Source of the DNA: an uncultured Eubacterium sp.
Lineage (GTDB): Bacteria > Bacillota > Clostridia > Lachnospirales > Lachnospiraceae
DNA length: 64,000 bases
NCBI GenBank assembly: GCA_910584645.1
Contig: CAJUAU010000007.1
Span: forward strand, 62,001 to 126,000
Direction of reading: 5' to 3'
Shown: piece after piece, positions 41,428 to 49,607 of the stretch
How the letters are laid out: the number at the start of each line of letters is the position of its first letter
Position numbering within the stretch: the first letter of the stretch is position 1
Made by a program: the position numbers and the translations under genes
The notes under the pieces: generated by a model
What the model was told of the DNA's origin: nothing
The model's input: the letters and a program-made list of their open reading frames with translations, nothing else
The model's database searches: none

Positions 41428-43830
41428 TTATTCTTCCAACAGAGGCTGCATTGTACCATTGTTGATGTCAATTACCATCTGCATAACCTTCTCATAGTAT
41501 GCAGCCTGAGCCGCGTTCTTGCTCTCATCATAATTATGGACTGTTAACTCTGTAAACTGAACATCCAGTCCAAGCTCGTGGAACTTGAATACTGCATTCG
41601 GAATACTATCAACAGCTCCATTTTCCGAAGGCTGAAGAACTTTTTCATTTTTATCAAAGAAGGTGTTGTTAGGGCCTCCAAGATAACACTGCATGCCTAC
41701 ACCGTCAATCAGGTTACCTTTTCCTCTTTCATTTCCAAAGTCCATGATGCTCTGAGCCAATGCACATATCGCATTGCGCTTGTCTTTCGTGTAGCATCCA
41801 AAGTCATTATAGAAAAGTTTGATCTTGATATCACGATGCGGATATTTTGCCTTCAGTTCGTCCACTGCTTCTCTTGCAAAGAGGAAGGAGTATTCTACAT
41901 AGTCGGATCCAATGGTATCATAGAAGAGGTTGTGGGTCCTCTGAATCTTACGAGGATCATCCCTGTCAGCATCACTTGGTACGATTGCTTCGTTTACTAC
42001 ATCCCAGGTATGGATCGTTCCAGGATATTTTTCTTCAAAATATGTGATGGTCTGTTTGATGATGCTTCTCATACGCTCCAGCATAACTTCTCTGGAAGCA
42101 AGTTTTTTCGTAGTGTCATAATCTTCATAGAAAAAGTATTTACAGTTTGTATCCATATTGGAATCACATACAATGGTATGGCCACGAACGCCGATACCGT
42201 TCTCATATGCCCACTTAACCATATGTTCTCCACTGAAATCTTTTCTTAAAACAGGCACACCACTTTCAACCGTCTTATCCTGATCAAGAAGTCCATAGAG
42301 TTTCAGGTCATTATCAATCGTCATACTGGAGAAGTGCTGATTTATTACCTTTTTGTAGCTCTCCTCTTTGAAGCTCGTGTTCGACATTACGCCACCGATT
42401 GAGAATCCAAAATCCTGCTCGGTATTTTTCCACAGCGGAGAATATGCCAGAGTCTCCTCAGAACCATCCTGCTTATCAGAAACAATCTCTGAGATCTTTA
42501 CGTTTTTGATATAAAAATCATCAAAGCTGCCCTGCTGGTTACCATACCAGTTGATAATCATATAGACTTTAGGATAGCTCATCCCCTTTGCAGAGTAAAC
42601 CGCATTAAAGGATTTCCAGTTTCCAGAAGTAATCGGCTCCTGAAGAATTACCGGATAATCATTTACTTCAGCGCCGTTTTCATCCATATACTTAATCTGC
42701 GCGTAGAAAGATTCCCCGTTATGCTTAAATCCTGCCTCATGCCTTACATCCAAAGCAATCTGATAGTCTTTGGCAGCATATTCCCCAGATTCATCTTTCA
42801 AATAATCTGTTATCTCAATCTCAATTCCATGCCAGTTCTGCTCACGTCCTGATACAACTACAGCTGGTTCTCCGTTATCAGCAGTTTCATCCAGGGTACT
42901 TCCATCTACAACTGTCACCTTCGTGTCCTCAGTTGAACTTCTGGCATAAAAATCTACTGAGTTCTGTACCGTATCACTATATTCTTTTGTATCCCAGTTC
43001 AGTTTACCAGTAGTAAGAACAGATTTAACACTTGTACCTGTCTCACCAATGGTATACAGAGATCCTTCAGATTCTTCAGATCCTTCCGTATCCGGTGTCT
43101 CATCTTCCATGAGTTTCATGGAATTAAGAGACTGTGTCGTCTCTGACGTAAACAATTCGTGAAGCAATTTAAAATTGTCTTTTGCTTCATACCACTTTGA
43201 AAACAATCCCGAAAAGGTTCCAAACTGGCTGTAGTCATATCCAGTCGTCAGATACGGATTGTCACGAAGTCCCCAGATCGTAACATTACTAATGATCGGA
43301 TCTGCGATATTGCTCGAATGTTTGATTCGTTTCTCACCAGCATTTGGAGCAGCAGGGTCATACGGAGTTGCTACTGGTGTTGCTGCTGGCGTCCCCGCAG
43401 GCGGAGCCTGTGGTGTAGTTGTTGTCGGTGTACTGCTTGCCTTAGGAACCACTGTTGGTTTTGGTTCCGCATTCTTTACAGTAACATTAGCTTTAAGGCT
43501 TACCGCTTTTTTCTTCCCTTTCAAGGTAATCTTTGCAGTGATCTTTGCCTTACCTGCCTTTTTACCAGTGATCGTAAAAGCTGTTTTTCCTTTTTTCTTT
43601 ACCGTAGCAATCTTCTTCGCACTGGACTTAACGGTAAGTTTTTTGACTTTTTTAGCTTTTACATTTTTAACTGTTACCTTTTTGGACTTTTTAACCTCAA
43701 CTGTCACTTTTTTCGTGCTAAGCGCCGGTTTCTTTGCAGCAGATGAATCCGGAGCCTGCACGCCAGCCATAGTAATAGCCATGGCAGCGATCAGCGTTTT
43801 GGCTAATGCACCTTTTACATTTTTGTGCAT
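41428..43830 (-). CDS. Xylanase GH10 with Ig-like and CBM modules, C-terminally short (copy 3)
   Basis: 800 residues with a signal peptide (about 1-31). A Lys-rich Big_2-like module covers about 32-120 and a Pro/Thr linker about 125-165. A CBM4/9/22-like beta domain lies at about 275-450 (N-W-H-G-I-E-I-E, Y-P-K-V-Y-M-I-I-N-W-Y). GH10 follows at about 465-800 with acid/base Glu614 (W-D-V-V-N-E-A) and nucleophile Glu761 (F-T-E-L-T-V). Only 39 residues follow the nucleophile, compared with 105 in xylanase 1, so the final barrel strand with I-W-G-L and its tryptophans is missing. No continuation is found in any frame after the stop. AGGAGG precedes ATG 43830. Confidence 0.88.
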   Translation of the reverse strand: MHKNVKGALAKTLIAAMAITMAGVQAPDSSAAKKPALSTKKVTVEVKKSKKVTVKNVKAKKVKKLTVKSSAKKIATVKKKGKTAFTITGKKAGKAKITAKITLKGKKKAVSLKANVTVKNAEPKPTVVPKASSTPTTTTPQAPPAGTPAATPVATPYDPAAPNAGEKRIKHSSNIADPIISNVTIWGLRDNPYLTTGYDYSQFGTFSGLFSKWYEAKDNFKLLHELFTSETTQSLNSMKLMEDETPDTEGSEESEGSLYTIGETGTSVKSVLTTGKLNWDTKEYSDTVQNSVDFYARSSTEDTKVTVVDGSTLDETADNGEPAVVVSGREQNWHGIEIEITDYLKDESGEYAAKDYQIALDVRHEAGFKHNGESFYAQIKYMDENGAEVNDYPVILQEPITSGNWKSFNAVYSAKGMSYPKVYMIINWYGNQQGSFDDFYIKNVKISEIVSDKQDGSEETLAYSPLWKNTEQDFGFSIGGVMSNTSFKEESYKKVINQHFSSMTIDNDLKLYGLLDQDKTVESGVPVLRKDFSGEHMVKWAYENGIGVRGHTIVCDSNMDTNCKYFFYEDYDTTKKLASREVMLERMRSIIKQTITYFEEKYPGTIHTWDVVNEAIVPSDADRDDPRKIQRTHNLFYDTIGSDYVEYSFLFAREAVDELKAKYPHRDIKIKLFYNDFGCYTKDKRNAICALAQSIMDFGNERGKGNLIDGVGMQCYLGGPNNTFFDKNEKVLQPSENGAVDSIPNAVFKFHELGLDVQFTELTVHNYDESKNAAQAAYYEKVMQMVIDINNGTMQPLLEE

Positions 43831-43864
43831 ATGTAATACCTCCTTCTTGGTTTAACTATTTTTT

Positions 43865-43902
43865 AAAAAAAGGTGCATACGCATAGGAATGCACCTTTTT
43901 TT
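43865..43902. terminator. Terminator after the 637-residue binding protein
   Basis: AAAAAAGGTGCAT pairs with ATGCACCTTTTTT around a 10-base loop, with T runs on both strands, between two minus-strand genes. Confidence 0.88.
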
Positions 43903-43956
43903 GTTTTAAATCAGTTAATTATTTACCTATTATTTGATTGGTTTTACAAAATGTTC

Positions 43957-45870
43957 TTACTCTGCTGGCTCTTCTGCCGCGTCCTTCTTTGCATTCAGTA
44001 CAACCTTATCAATTGTAACCTCAAGGTCACCCTCTGTAAGATTTGCAGCATTCTGGAAAAGAAGTTTCAACATCGTAGAACCACTCACAACAGTCTGCAG
44101 AGAAGATGTTGCAGAAATAATCGACTTTCCGCCTCCCTCTTCGGTTGCTGCCAGTCCACTCGACGTAATATCAAACACGGTAACCAGTCCTGTGCTGGAG
44201 TTATCGGAATTCACAAGCTGCAATGTCAGCGTCTGACCGGACTCCAGGGCTTCCCCATTATAGGTGGCACTACCATACAGCGTAATGTTCTCATAGTCAG
44301 CAAGATTTACATCCTTAATAAGCTCTGAAATGTCAATTTTGCCACTTCCCTTATTTATAGCAGTATCCTTCGGAATAGTAACCTTGTTATCTGCTGTCAA
44401 GGTCAGTACCTTATCTTCAATCACAGGCTTCGTATCTGTAACAGTAACATGTGTAGTGAAGACAGCGGTCTTATCTTTCTCAGTAGTAATCTCCAGAGAA
44501 ACGGTCTCTACTCCTGCCTTCAGGGCTTTGATCGTTGCTTTAGTCTTATCCGCTGTATCCGGTGTGATAGAAAGTATATCAGATGTTCCTGTTCCAACAC
44601 TCCATTTTGCCTCTTTTACACCACCAACGATAGAAGCATTTCTTACAATAGCGCTGGCATTGATCTCCTGACCAGTCTGAATTGTAGCTCTGTCAAGTTC
44701 TGCCAGAATATTCGGCTGAACAGATTCGGTCTTGTCAATCGTATCTCCTGGCTTCTGCTGTCCCTCTGTAACTGTTACTTTCTCTGAGGTTAATACACGG
44801 ATATTGCCAAGCTTATACTCTGAATTTTCAGTACCCTGTGTTCCATCCAGGTTTATATACAGACAGAAACGTATTGTATTATTTTGAATATTGTCTACTA
44901 AGCCAAGCTTATCAGTATCAATCAAAATCTCATCCTCTACAGGTGTATCTCCTGTAGGACCATCAAAGCTGTAAGCATAGCCAGAATCGGAAACATCTGT
45001 TGCATTTACAAATGTACCATCATCACTCTTATAATCAACTTCATCTGGAAGTGCATCTACATCAGTTCCCTGAGCCATTGTGTTTGCAGCTATAAGATGT
45101 ATCTTTTTATGGCCCAGATCCCCGGCGATACCCTGGAATGCAAATTTAACACTGTGAAGATCCTTCACTGTAGCCCCCTCTGGGAGAACTACATCAAAGT
45201 AAGTGTATACATGACCATAACATGCCAGCTTATCCGGATTATCCTTGTTGTAGATCAAATGAGCTGTACCATCTTCTACTTTAAATAAAGTCAGCTCTTC
45301 AGCGCCCTCGCCGCCAACCTGGATGTTCTTCACATTCATAACTTCCCAGTTCGGCTCTGGAGTTCTCGTCTTCCTTGGCTTTTGAGTAGCTGTCGCAGTA
45401 GGTGTTGGAACTGGAGTTCCTAACGCCGGCGGCGTAGCAGTAGGAGCTGCTGCCGTTACTGCTGGTGTATTAACTGGTGCTGATGTCTTAGGCGGTGTTG
45501 CTTTTTTAACTTTTACCTTCAAAGACAACTTTGTAGGCTTTTTCTTTCCTTTAACTGTAACTTTAACTGTAACTTTAGCATTTCCAGCCTTTTTACCAGT
45601 TACATTAACAGCTGTTTTTCCTTTTTTCTTTACAGTAGCAATCTTTTTGTTAGAAGTTGATACTGCAAGTTTTTTAACCTGCTTTGCTTTCACGTTTTTA
45701 ATAGTTACTTTTTTGCTCTTTCCCTTAACTATTGTTACGGACTTCGTGGAAAGCTTCGGAGCTTTCGCCTTCTTAGCAGCGTCAGCTTCCGGTGCTGCGG
45801 TTCCTGCCAGAGCAACTGTCAGGGCAACTGCCATAACTTTAGCTAAAGTTCTTTTGAAATTTCTTTTCAA
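43957..45870 (-). CDS. Secreted Ig-like/carbohydrate-binding protein without catalytic domain
   Basis: 637 residues starting with TTG 45870, chosen because TTAGGAGG lies 7 bases upstream and the signal peptide (about 1-32) begins there. A Lys-rich Big_2-like module covers about 33-125, a Pro/Thr linker about 130-170, and a beta-rich domain about 170-380 (F-D-V-V-L-P-E-G-A-T, V-K-F-A-F-Q-G). An Ig-like domain lies at about 390-485 and another beta domain at about 490-637 that looks like a CBM. I see no glycosidase active-site motif. It lies between two other secreted proteins with the same N-terminal module and has its own terminator. The likely role is binding xylan or wall polysaccharide. 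Confidence 0.75.
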   Translation of the reverse strand: MKRNFKRTLAKVMAVALTVALAGTAAPEADAAKKAKAPKLSTKSVTIVKGKSKKVTIKNVKAKQVKKLAVSTSNKKIATVKKKGKTAVNVTGKKAGNAKVTVKVTVKGKKKPTKLSLKVKVKKATPPKTSAPVNTPAVTAAAPTATPPALGTPVPTPTATATQKPRKTRTPEPNWEVMNVKNIQVGGEGAEELTLFKVEDGTAHLIYNKDNPDKLACYGHVYTYFDVVLPEGATVKDLHSVKFAFQGIAGDLGHKKIHLIAANTMAQGTDVDALPDEVDYKSDDGTFVNATDVSDSGYAYSFDGPTGDTPVEDEILIDTDKLGLVDNIQNNTIRFCLYINLDGTQGTENSEYKLGNIRVLTSEKVTVTEGQQKPGDTIDKTESVQPNILAELDRATIQTGQEINASAIVRNASIVGGVKEAKWSVGTGTSDILSITPDTADKTKATIKALKAGVETVSLEITTEKDKTAVFTTHVTVTDTKPVIEDKVLTLTADNKVTIPKDTAINKGSGKIDISELIKDVNLADYENITLYGSATYNGEALESGQTLTLQLVNSDNSSTGLVTVFDITSSGLAATEEGGGKSIISATSSLQTVVSGSTMLKLLFQNAANLTEGDLEVTIDKVVLNAKKDAAEEPAE

Positions 45871-45917
45871 AACTCTTACCTCCTAATTTTTTATAGAATT
45901 TATAAAATTCCTTAAAC

Positions 45918-45948
45918 AGCGGTCTCCCCCTGGGGGAAGACCCCCGCT
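45918..45948 (-). terminator. Hairpin terminator after the 976-residue protein gene
   Basis: On minus, AGCGGGGGTCTTCCCCC pairs with GGGGGAGACCGCT, followed by GTTTAA. The T run is short. Confidence 0.55.
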
Positions 45949-45958
45949 TAATACATAA

Positions 45959-48889
45959 TTACCGTGGCGTGATCTCAATGTGATCCAGAAGATATGCCAG
46001 AGGCTGTTCATCCGGAGAACCAATTGCCACTTCTGATATTTTCCCGGCTGCCACCGTGATCTTGGATTGGATCTGAACCCAGTCACCTGCTTTTGACAAG
46101 TCCACAGTTGTCGCCTTGTTCGTTTTAAGTCCGGTTACACATTCATAAGCTTCATAGTTTTCATACTCCGGTTTCATAAAGTTCTTGGCAGCACGTATGG
46201 TCACTTTGCCTTCTGTTACTGTATCTGCCTTTACCCATACACTTACAGTATAGTTTTTATCTGTCTCACCGGTACGGTTGTCAATCAGGATGCCCGGTAT
46301 ATCCCCGGCAGCAACCTTCAGATAGTGTTTACCATCTTTTGCTTCGCCCTCAGCTACAGTTGAATTTGCAATTCCCTGAAGGGCAACATTCTCACCTTCC
46401 ATGGACTCTGCAAACTTTCCTTCTGGCATATCTGCCACAGGAAGTTTCGGCAGTTCACCCTGCGGTTTTGGCGTCAGCCGGAGAGAGTAGATCAAGAACT
46501 CGCCAGGACCATTTTCATTGCAGGCATTTCCGATAGCAACATATTTAACTGCGTTGAAGTTACCTGCTGTCGCCTCATCAGATTTTAGAGAACTCAACAG
46601 TTCTGAGAAGGTTTCAATACCACCTGTAACAAATTCACCCTTATCATTTCGATCCGGTGATGACCCATCAAAGAATGGCTGGGTTGCGATTGCCGCGTCC
46701 TTCCACCAATCATAGTCCGTTTTCTTCTGCAGTTCCGGCAGATTCTTATCATAGAGATCCAGTGTCATCTGGAAGGTGGAAAATCCTTTCAGTTCTGCCT
46801 TCTGATATGCCGACAGATTTACTTCTTCCGGTAGTTTAAAGTACATTCTCTGGTTTTTATCTGTAAATGTAAATTTCCAGCACTCAGTACCCTCATCGTC
46901 CACTGTCTTCTCTGGTTTCAGATCTCCGGAAAGCTCAGGATCATACCAAGCGTCCAGATCCACATAATATGGCACCGTAGGAAGCACCAGTTTGCAGACC
47001 TTAATAGTCACACTCTTTGTCAGTGCAGGATTTACCTTAGATGTAGCAGTGATCACTACCTCAGCGGTCTCAACACCTGCATAGTCAAAGTCCTCTGGAA
47101 CTGTCACTTTACCTTCACTACTTACTGTCACCTGTGCATTGTTCGATGTCCAGGTAAGTTCCTTCTGTGTTGTATCTTCTGGTGCAAACTTCACATTAAC
47201 GTTTGTGGAACCGCCCGGATAAACAATATCAGCGCCCTCACTCAGGGAAAGATCAAATCCGGTGATCGGAATATCATCCGCTACAAGAGCCACATTATCC
47301 ATGTAGTACACAAGGCTTCCGTTTGTGGATGCATACAGTGTATTTCCCTCATAGGTACTGCCCATAACCACGTCAAACTTGGTCTGATCCAACAGTGTGG
47401 CATCCGCCTCTTTGATACGTGTGGTATTGAAGGCAAGGTTTCTGGTACCAAAGCCAACCTTTGCCTGCGCCTCAGTCATCTTATATCCTTTTGAACAAGA
47501 GTCCTTGATGAAATGGGTCGCTGGCTCTTCCATCTTCCATACGTTATCATGGAATGTTGGAAGATATTTCTGCTGCTCTTTCGAGTCAACACCATTATGG
47601 AGCTTTATTCCTGCCTCTTTATCACTTCCCGTTGCCATGGAAATATTCTTTCCAAAACGGTATTCCGGATGACCAGGCATATGAGCCGACCCTGTCTCGT
47701 TATTTGTTGTAGAGAAGAAATCTGTTGTCTTGATCGCCCCAAACTGGTCAAAATAGCAGCGTATCTCTTTGTATTTGATATCCGCTACATTTCCAACCAC
47801 ACGCCAGTCCGCACGGATCGTGGTGTAGTTGCCCAGTGTCTTTCCTGCTGCGGAAACACCGTCAGAGTCTTTCAGTTTAGAAGTATCTACGCTGAACACC
47901 GGTGCAAAGTCAAATGCCTTCTCCGGTCCGTCCATCTTGATCTCCAGACATTTGTTTGTCGGATCTTCTGGATCCTGTACAACTGTCATATGTCCTGAAT
48001 TCTTTCCTGCTGATGTATATTTTGTCCAGCTTGTTCCCACCGGATAGCTCTCGAAGTCCTCGATCATCGTATACTTTCTGTTATCCGGAGGAGCCGTCGG
48101 TGCCGACGTCTTATCTGTTATGAACTTAACCACTTTCAGTTTTACACTTGCCTTCTTGCCGCTTCCGTCTATGGCAGTTGCCGTGATCTTAGCTGTTCCC
48201 TCTTTTTTGGGGGTAATCTTTGTGCTGGAACCAACCCTGAACGCTTCCGGAATGAAAGCTACGCTGGATTTACTGGATTTCCAGTACATTTTTTTACTGG
48301 TCGCCTTTTTCGGAGAAACGGAAGCTTTGAGTGTCAGTTCCCTTCCTCTCATGACCGTATATGTACCCTTTTTCAGTTTCAATGTCTCTTTATATTTTGG
48401 ATACACCTTCTGCTTCTGTCCCTTTACGGTCTTAAGCACCCAGTTCGCACTGCTCCATGAACATACAGCTTTGGAATTAATGGATACCTTTTTTACTGGT
48501 GTACCAATCTTAACCTTGATCGTCGCTTTTTTCTTTTTATTCTGTTTGGATGTCACTGTGATCTTCGCAGAACCTTTGCTCTTGCGAGCCTTTACGACAC
48601 CCTTGGAGCTGACACTTACAGCAGATTTGTTACTCGACTTGTAAGATACCTTTTTACTCGCTTTTTTAGGGGTCACAGAAACATTTAACTTTTTCTTCTG
48701 TCCCTTTTTCAACACAAGTATGCCAGAACCGCTCACTTTGACTCCGATGTTGACTTTTTTAACTTTCTTAGCCGCCGCCTGGGAGTCAACGGATGAAACA
48801 GCCAAAGATGTCAGCACCATGGCAAATGCCAGTAAAAATGTGACAATCCTTCTGAAACACTTGTGTGACTGTGTACCGATTTGTCTCAT
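45959..48889 (-). CDS. Large secreted protein with Ig-like and carbohydrate-binding modules
   Basis: 976 residues from ATG 48889 (TAGGAGG upstream). Signal peptide about 1-39. Two or three Lys-rich Big_2-like modules fill about 40-260 (V-S-Y-K-S-S-N-K-S-A-V-S-V-S-S-K-G). A beta-sandwich domain with the CBM-like opening M-I-E-D-F-E-S-Y-P-V-G follows at about 275-525, another Big_2 domain at about 535-630, and then two further CBM-like domains (about 640-790 and 820-976). The last contains Y-T-V-S-V-W-V-K-A-D and W-V-Q-I-Q-S-K, typical of CBM4/9. There is no catalytic signature. It is the first gene of the minus-strand cluster with xylanase 3. Its length suggests a substrate-binding scaffold at the surface. 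Confidence 0.78.
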   Translation of the reverse strand: MRQIGTQSHKCFRRIVTFLLAFAMVLTSLAVSSVDSQAAAKKVKKVNIGVKVSGSGILVLKKGQKKKLNVSVTPKKASKKVSYKSSNKSAVSVSSKGVVKARKSKGSAKITVTSKQNKKKKATIKVKIGTPVKKVSINSKAVCSWSSANWVLKTVKGQKQKVYPKYKETLKLKKGTYTVMRGRELTLKASVSPKKATSKKMYWKSSKSSVAFIPEAFRVGSSTKITPKKEGTAKITATAIDGSGKKASVKLKVVKFITDKTSAPTAPPDNRKYTMIEDFESYPVGTSWTKYTSAGKNSGHMTVVQDPEDPTNKCLEIKMDGPEKAFDFAPVFSVDTSKLKDSDGVSAAGKTLGNYTTIRADWRVVGNVADIKYKEIRCYFDQFGAIKTTDFFSTTNNETGSAHMPGHPEYRFGKNISMATGSDKEAGIKLHNGVDSKEQQKYLPTFHDNVWKMEEPATHFIKDSCSKGYKMTEAQAKVGFGTRNLAFNTTRIKEADATLLDQTKFDVVMGSTYEGNTLYASTNGSLVYYMDNVALVADDIPITGFDLSLSEGADIVYPGGSTNVNVKFAPEDTTQKELTWTSNNAQVTVSSEGKVTVPEDFDYAGVETAEVVITATSKVNPALTKSVTIKVCKLVLPTVPYYVDLDAWYDPELSGDLKPEKTVDDEGTECWKFTFTDKNQRMYFKLPEEVNLSAYQKAELKGFSTFQMTLDLYDKNLPELQKKTDYDWWKDAAIATQPFFDGSSPDRNDKGEFVTGGIETFSELLSSLKSDEATAGNFNAVKYVAIGNACNENGPGEFLIYSLRLTPKPQGELPKLPVADMPEGKFAESMEGENVALQGIANSTVAEGEAKDGKHYLKVAAGDIPGILIDNRTGETDKNYTVSVWVKADTVTEGKVTIRAAKNFMKPEYENYEAYECVTGLKTNKATTVDLSKAGDWVQIQSKITVAAGKISEVAIGSPDEQPLAYLLDHIEITPR

Positions 48890-48958
48890 CAAAATACCTC
48901 CTAAATTGTTTTTCTTATTGCGGAAAAACTCCAATTCTTCCACAATGAAATTATCATC

Positions 48959-48987
48959 ATTATATCACCACTTTGTACAATATGCAA
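48959..48987 (-). promoter_or_regulatory. Promoter of the 976-residue protein gene
   Basis: TTGCAT (48982-48987), 17-base spacer, perfect TATAAT (48959-48964) on minus, 70 bases upstream of the start. Confidence 0.8.
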
Positions 48988-49172
48988 GGCTATTTTTCAT
49001 TTTAGCCCCCTCTCACATCCCCCCTTGTTTTAACATTATTTACAATTTATTCACATTTTGTTTCTTTTTAGAATTGACTTCTTTACTTATTTCAATATAC
49101 AATATATAGAAACATTTTGTCATTCCTATGGCGTATATATACTATTTGAAAAACAAGGAGAACTTTGAAAAA

Positions 49173-49604
49173 ATGAACACAAACCATTTACTAGATGACA
49201 TTCGTAAATTCTTTCAGATCAGCCAGAAAGAGACCAACAGCTACTCCCCCCTCACCCTTGCCTATCTGGGGGATGCCGTATTTGAGATCGTGGTCCGGAC
49301 GATCATCGTCGAGAAAAAATCCGGCACCGTAAAGTCCCTGCACCGGCAGTCCAGTGGTCTTGTCAATGCAAAAGCCCAGGCTGAACTTATGTCCCGGATC
49401 ATGAACACGTTGACAGAAGAAGAAATTTCTGTTTTTAAAAGAGGCCGCAATGCTAAATCCCACTCTGTGGCAAAAAACGCTGATATCCATGATTACCGTA
49501 CTGCCACCGGCTTTGAGGCGTTGATGGGCTACCTTTATCTGAATGGTGAAATGGAACGTCTTCTGGAACTGATCCGTCTGGGATTTGGGCAGCTCTCTAT
49601 ATAA
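49173..49604 (+). CDS. mrnC: Mini-ribonuclease III
   Basis: 143 residues from ATG 49173 (AAGGAG 12 bases upstream; an earlier in-frame ATG at 49128 has no site). It consists of one RNase III domain without a dsRNA-binding domain, as in MrnC, which matures the 23S rRNA ends. Motifs: L-A-Y-L-G-D-A-V-F-E with the catalytic Asp near 36, and T-G-F-E-A-L-M-G-Y-L-Y-L with the second acidic residue near 113. In Firmicutes mrnC often lies between cysS and rlmB. Here rlmB is 3 kb away on the other strand. Confidence 0.92.
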   Translation: MNTNHLLDDIRKFFQISQKETNSYSPLTLAYLGDAVFEIVVRTIIVEKKSGTVKSLHRQSSGLVNAKAQAELMSRIMNTLTEEEISVFKRGRNAKSHSVAKNADIHDYRTATGFEALMGYLYLNGEMERLLELIRLGFGQLSI

Positions 49605-49607
49605 CCG

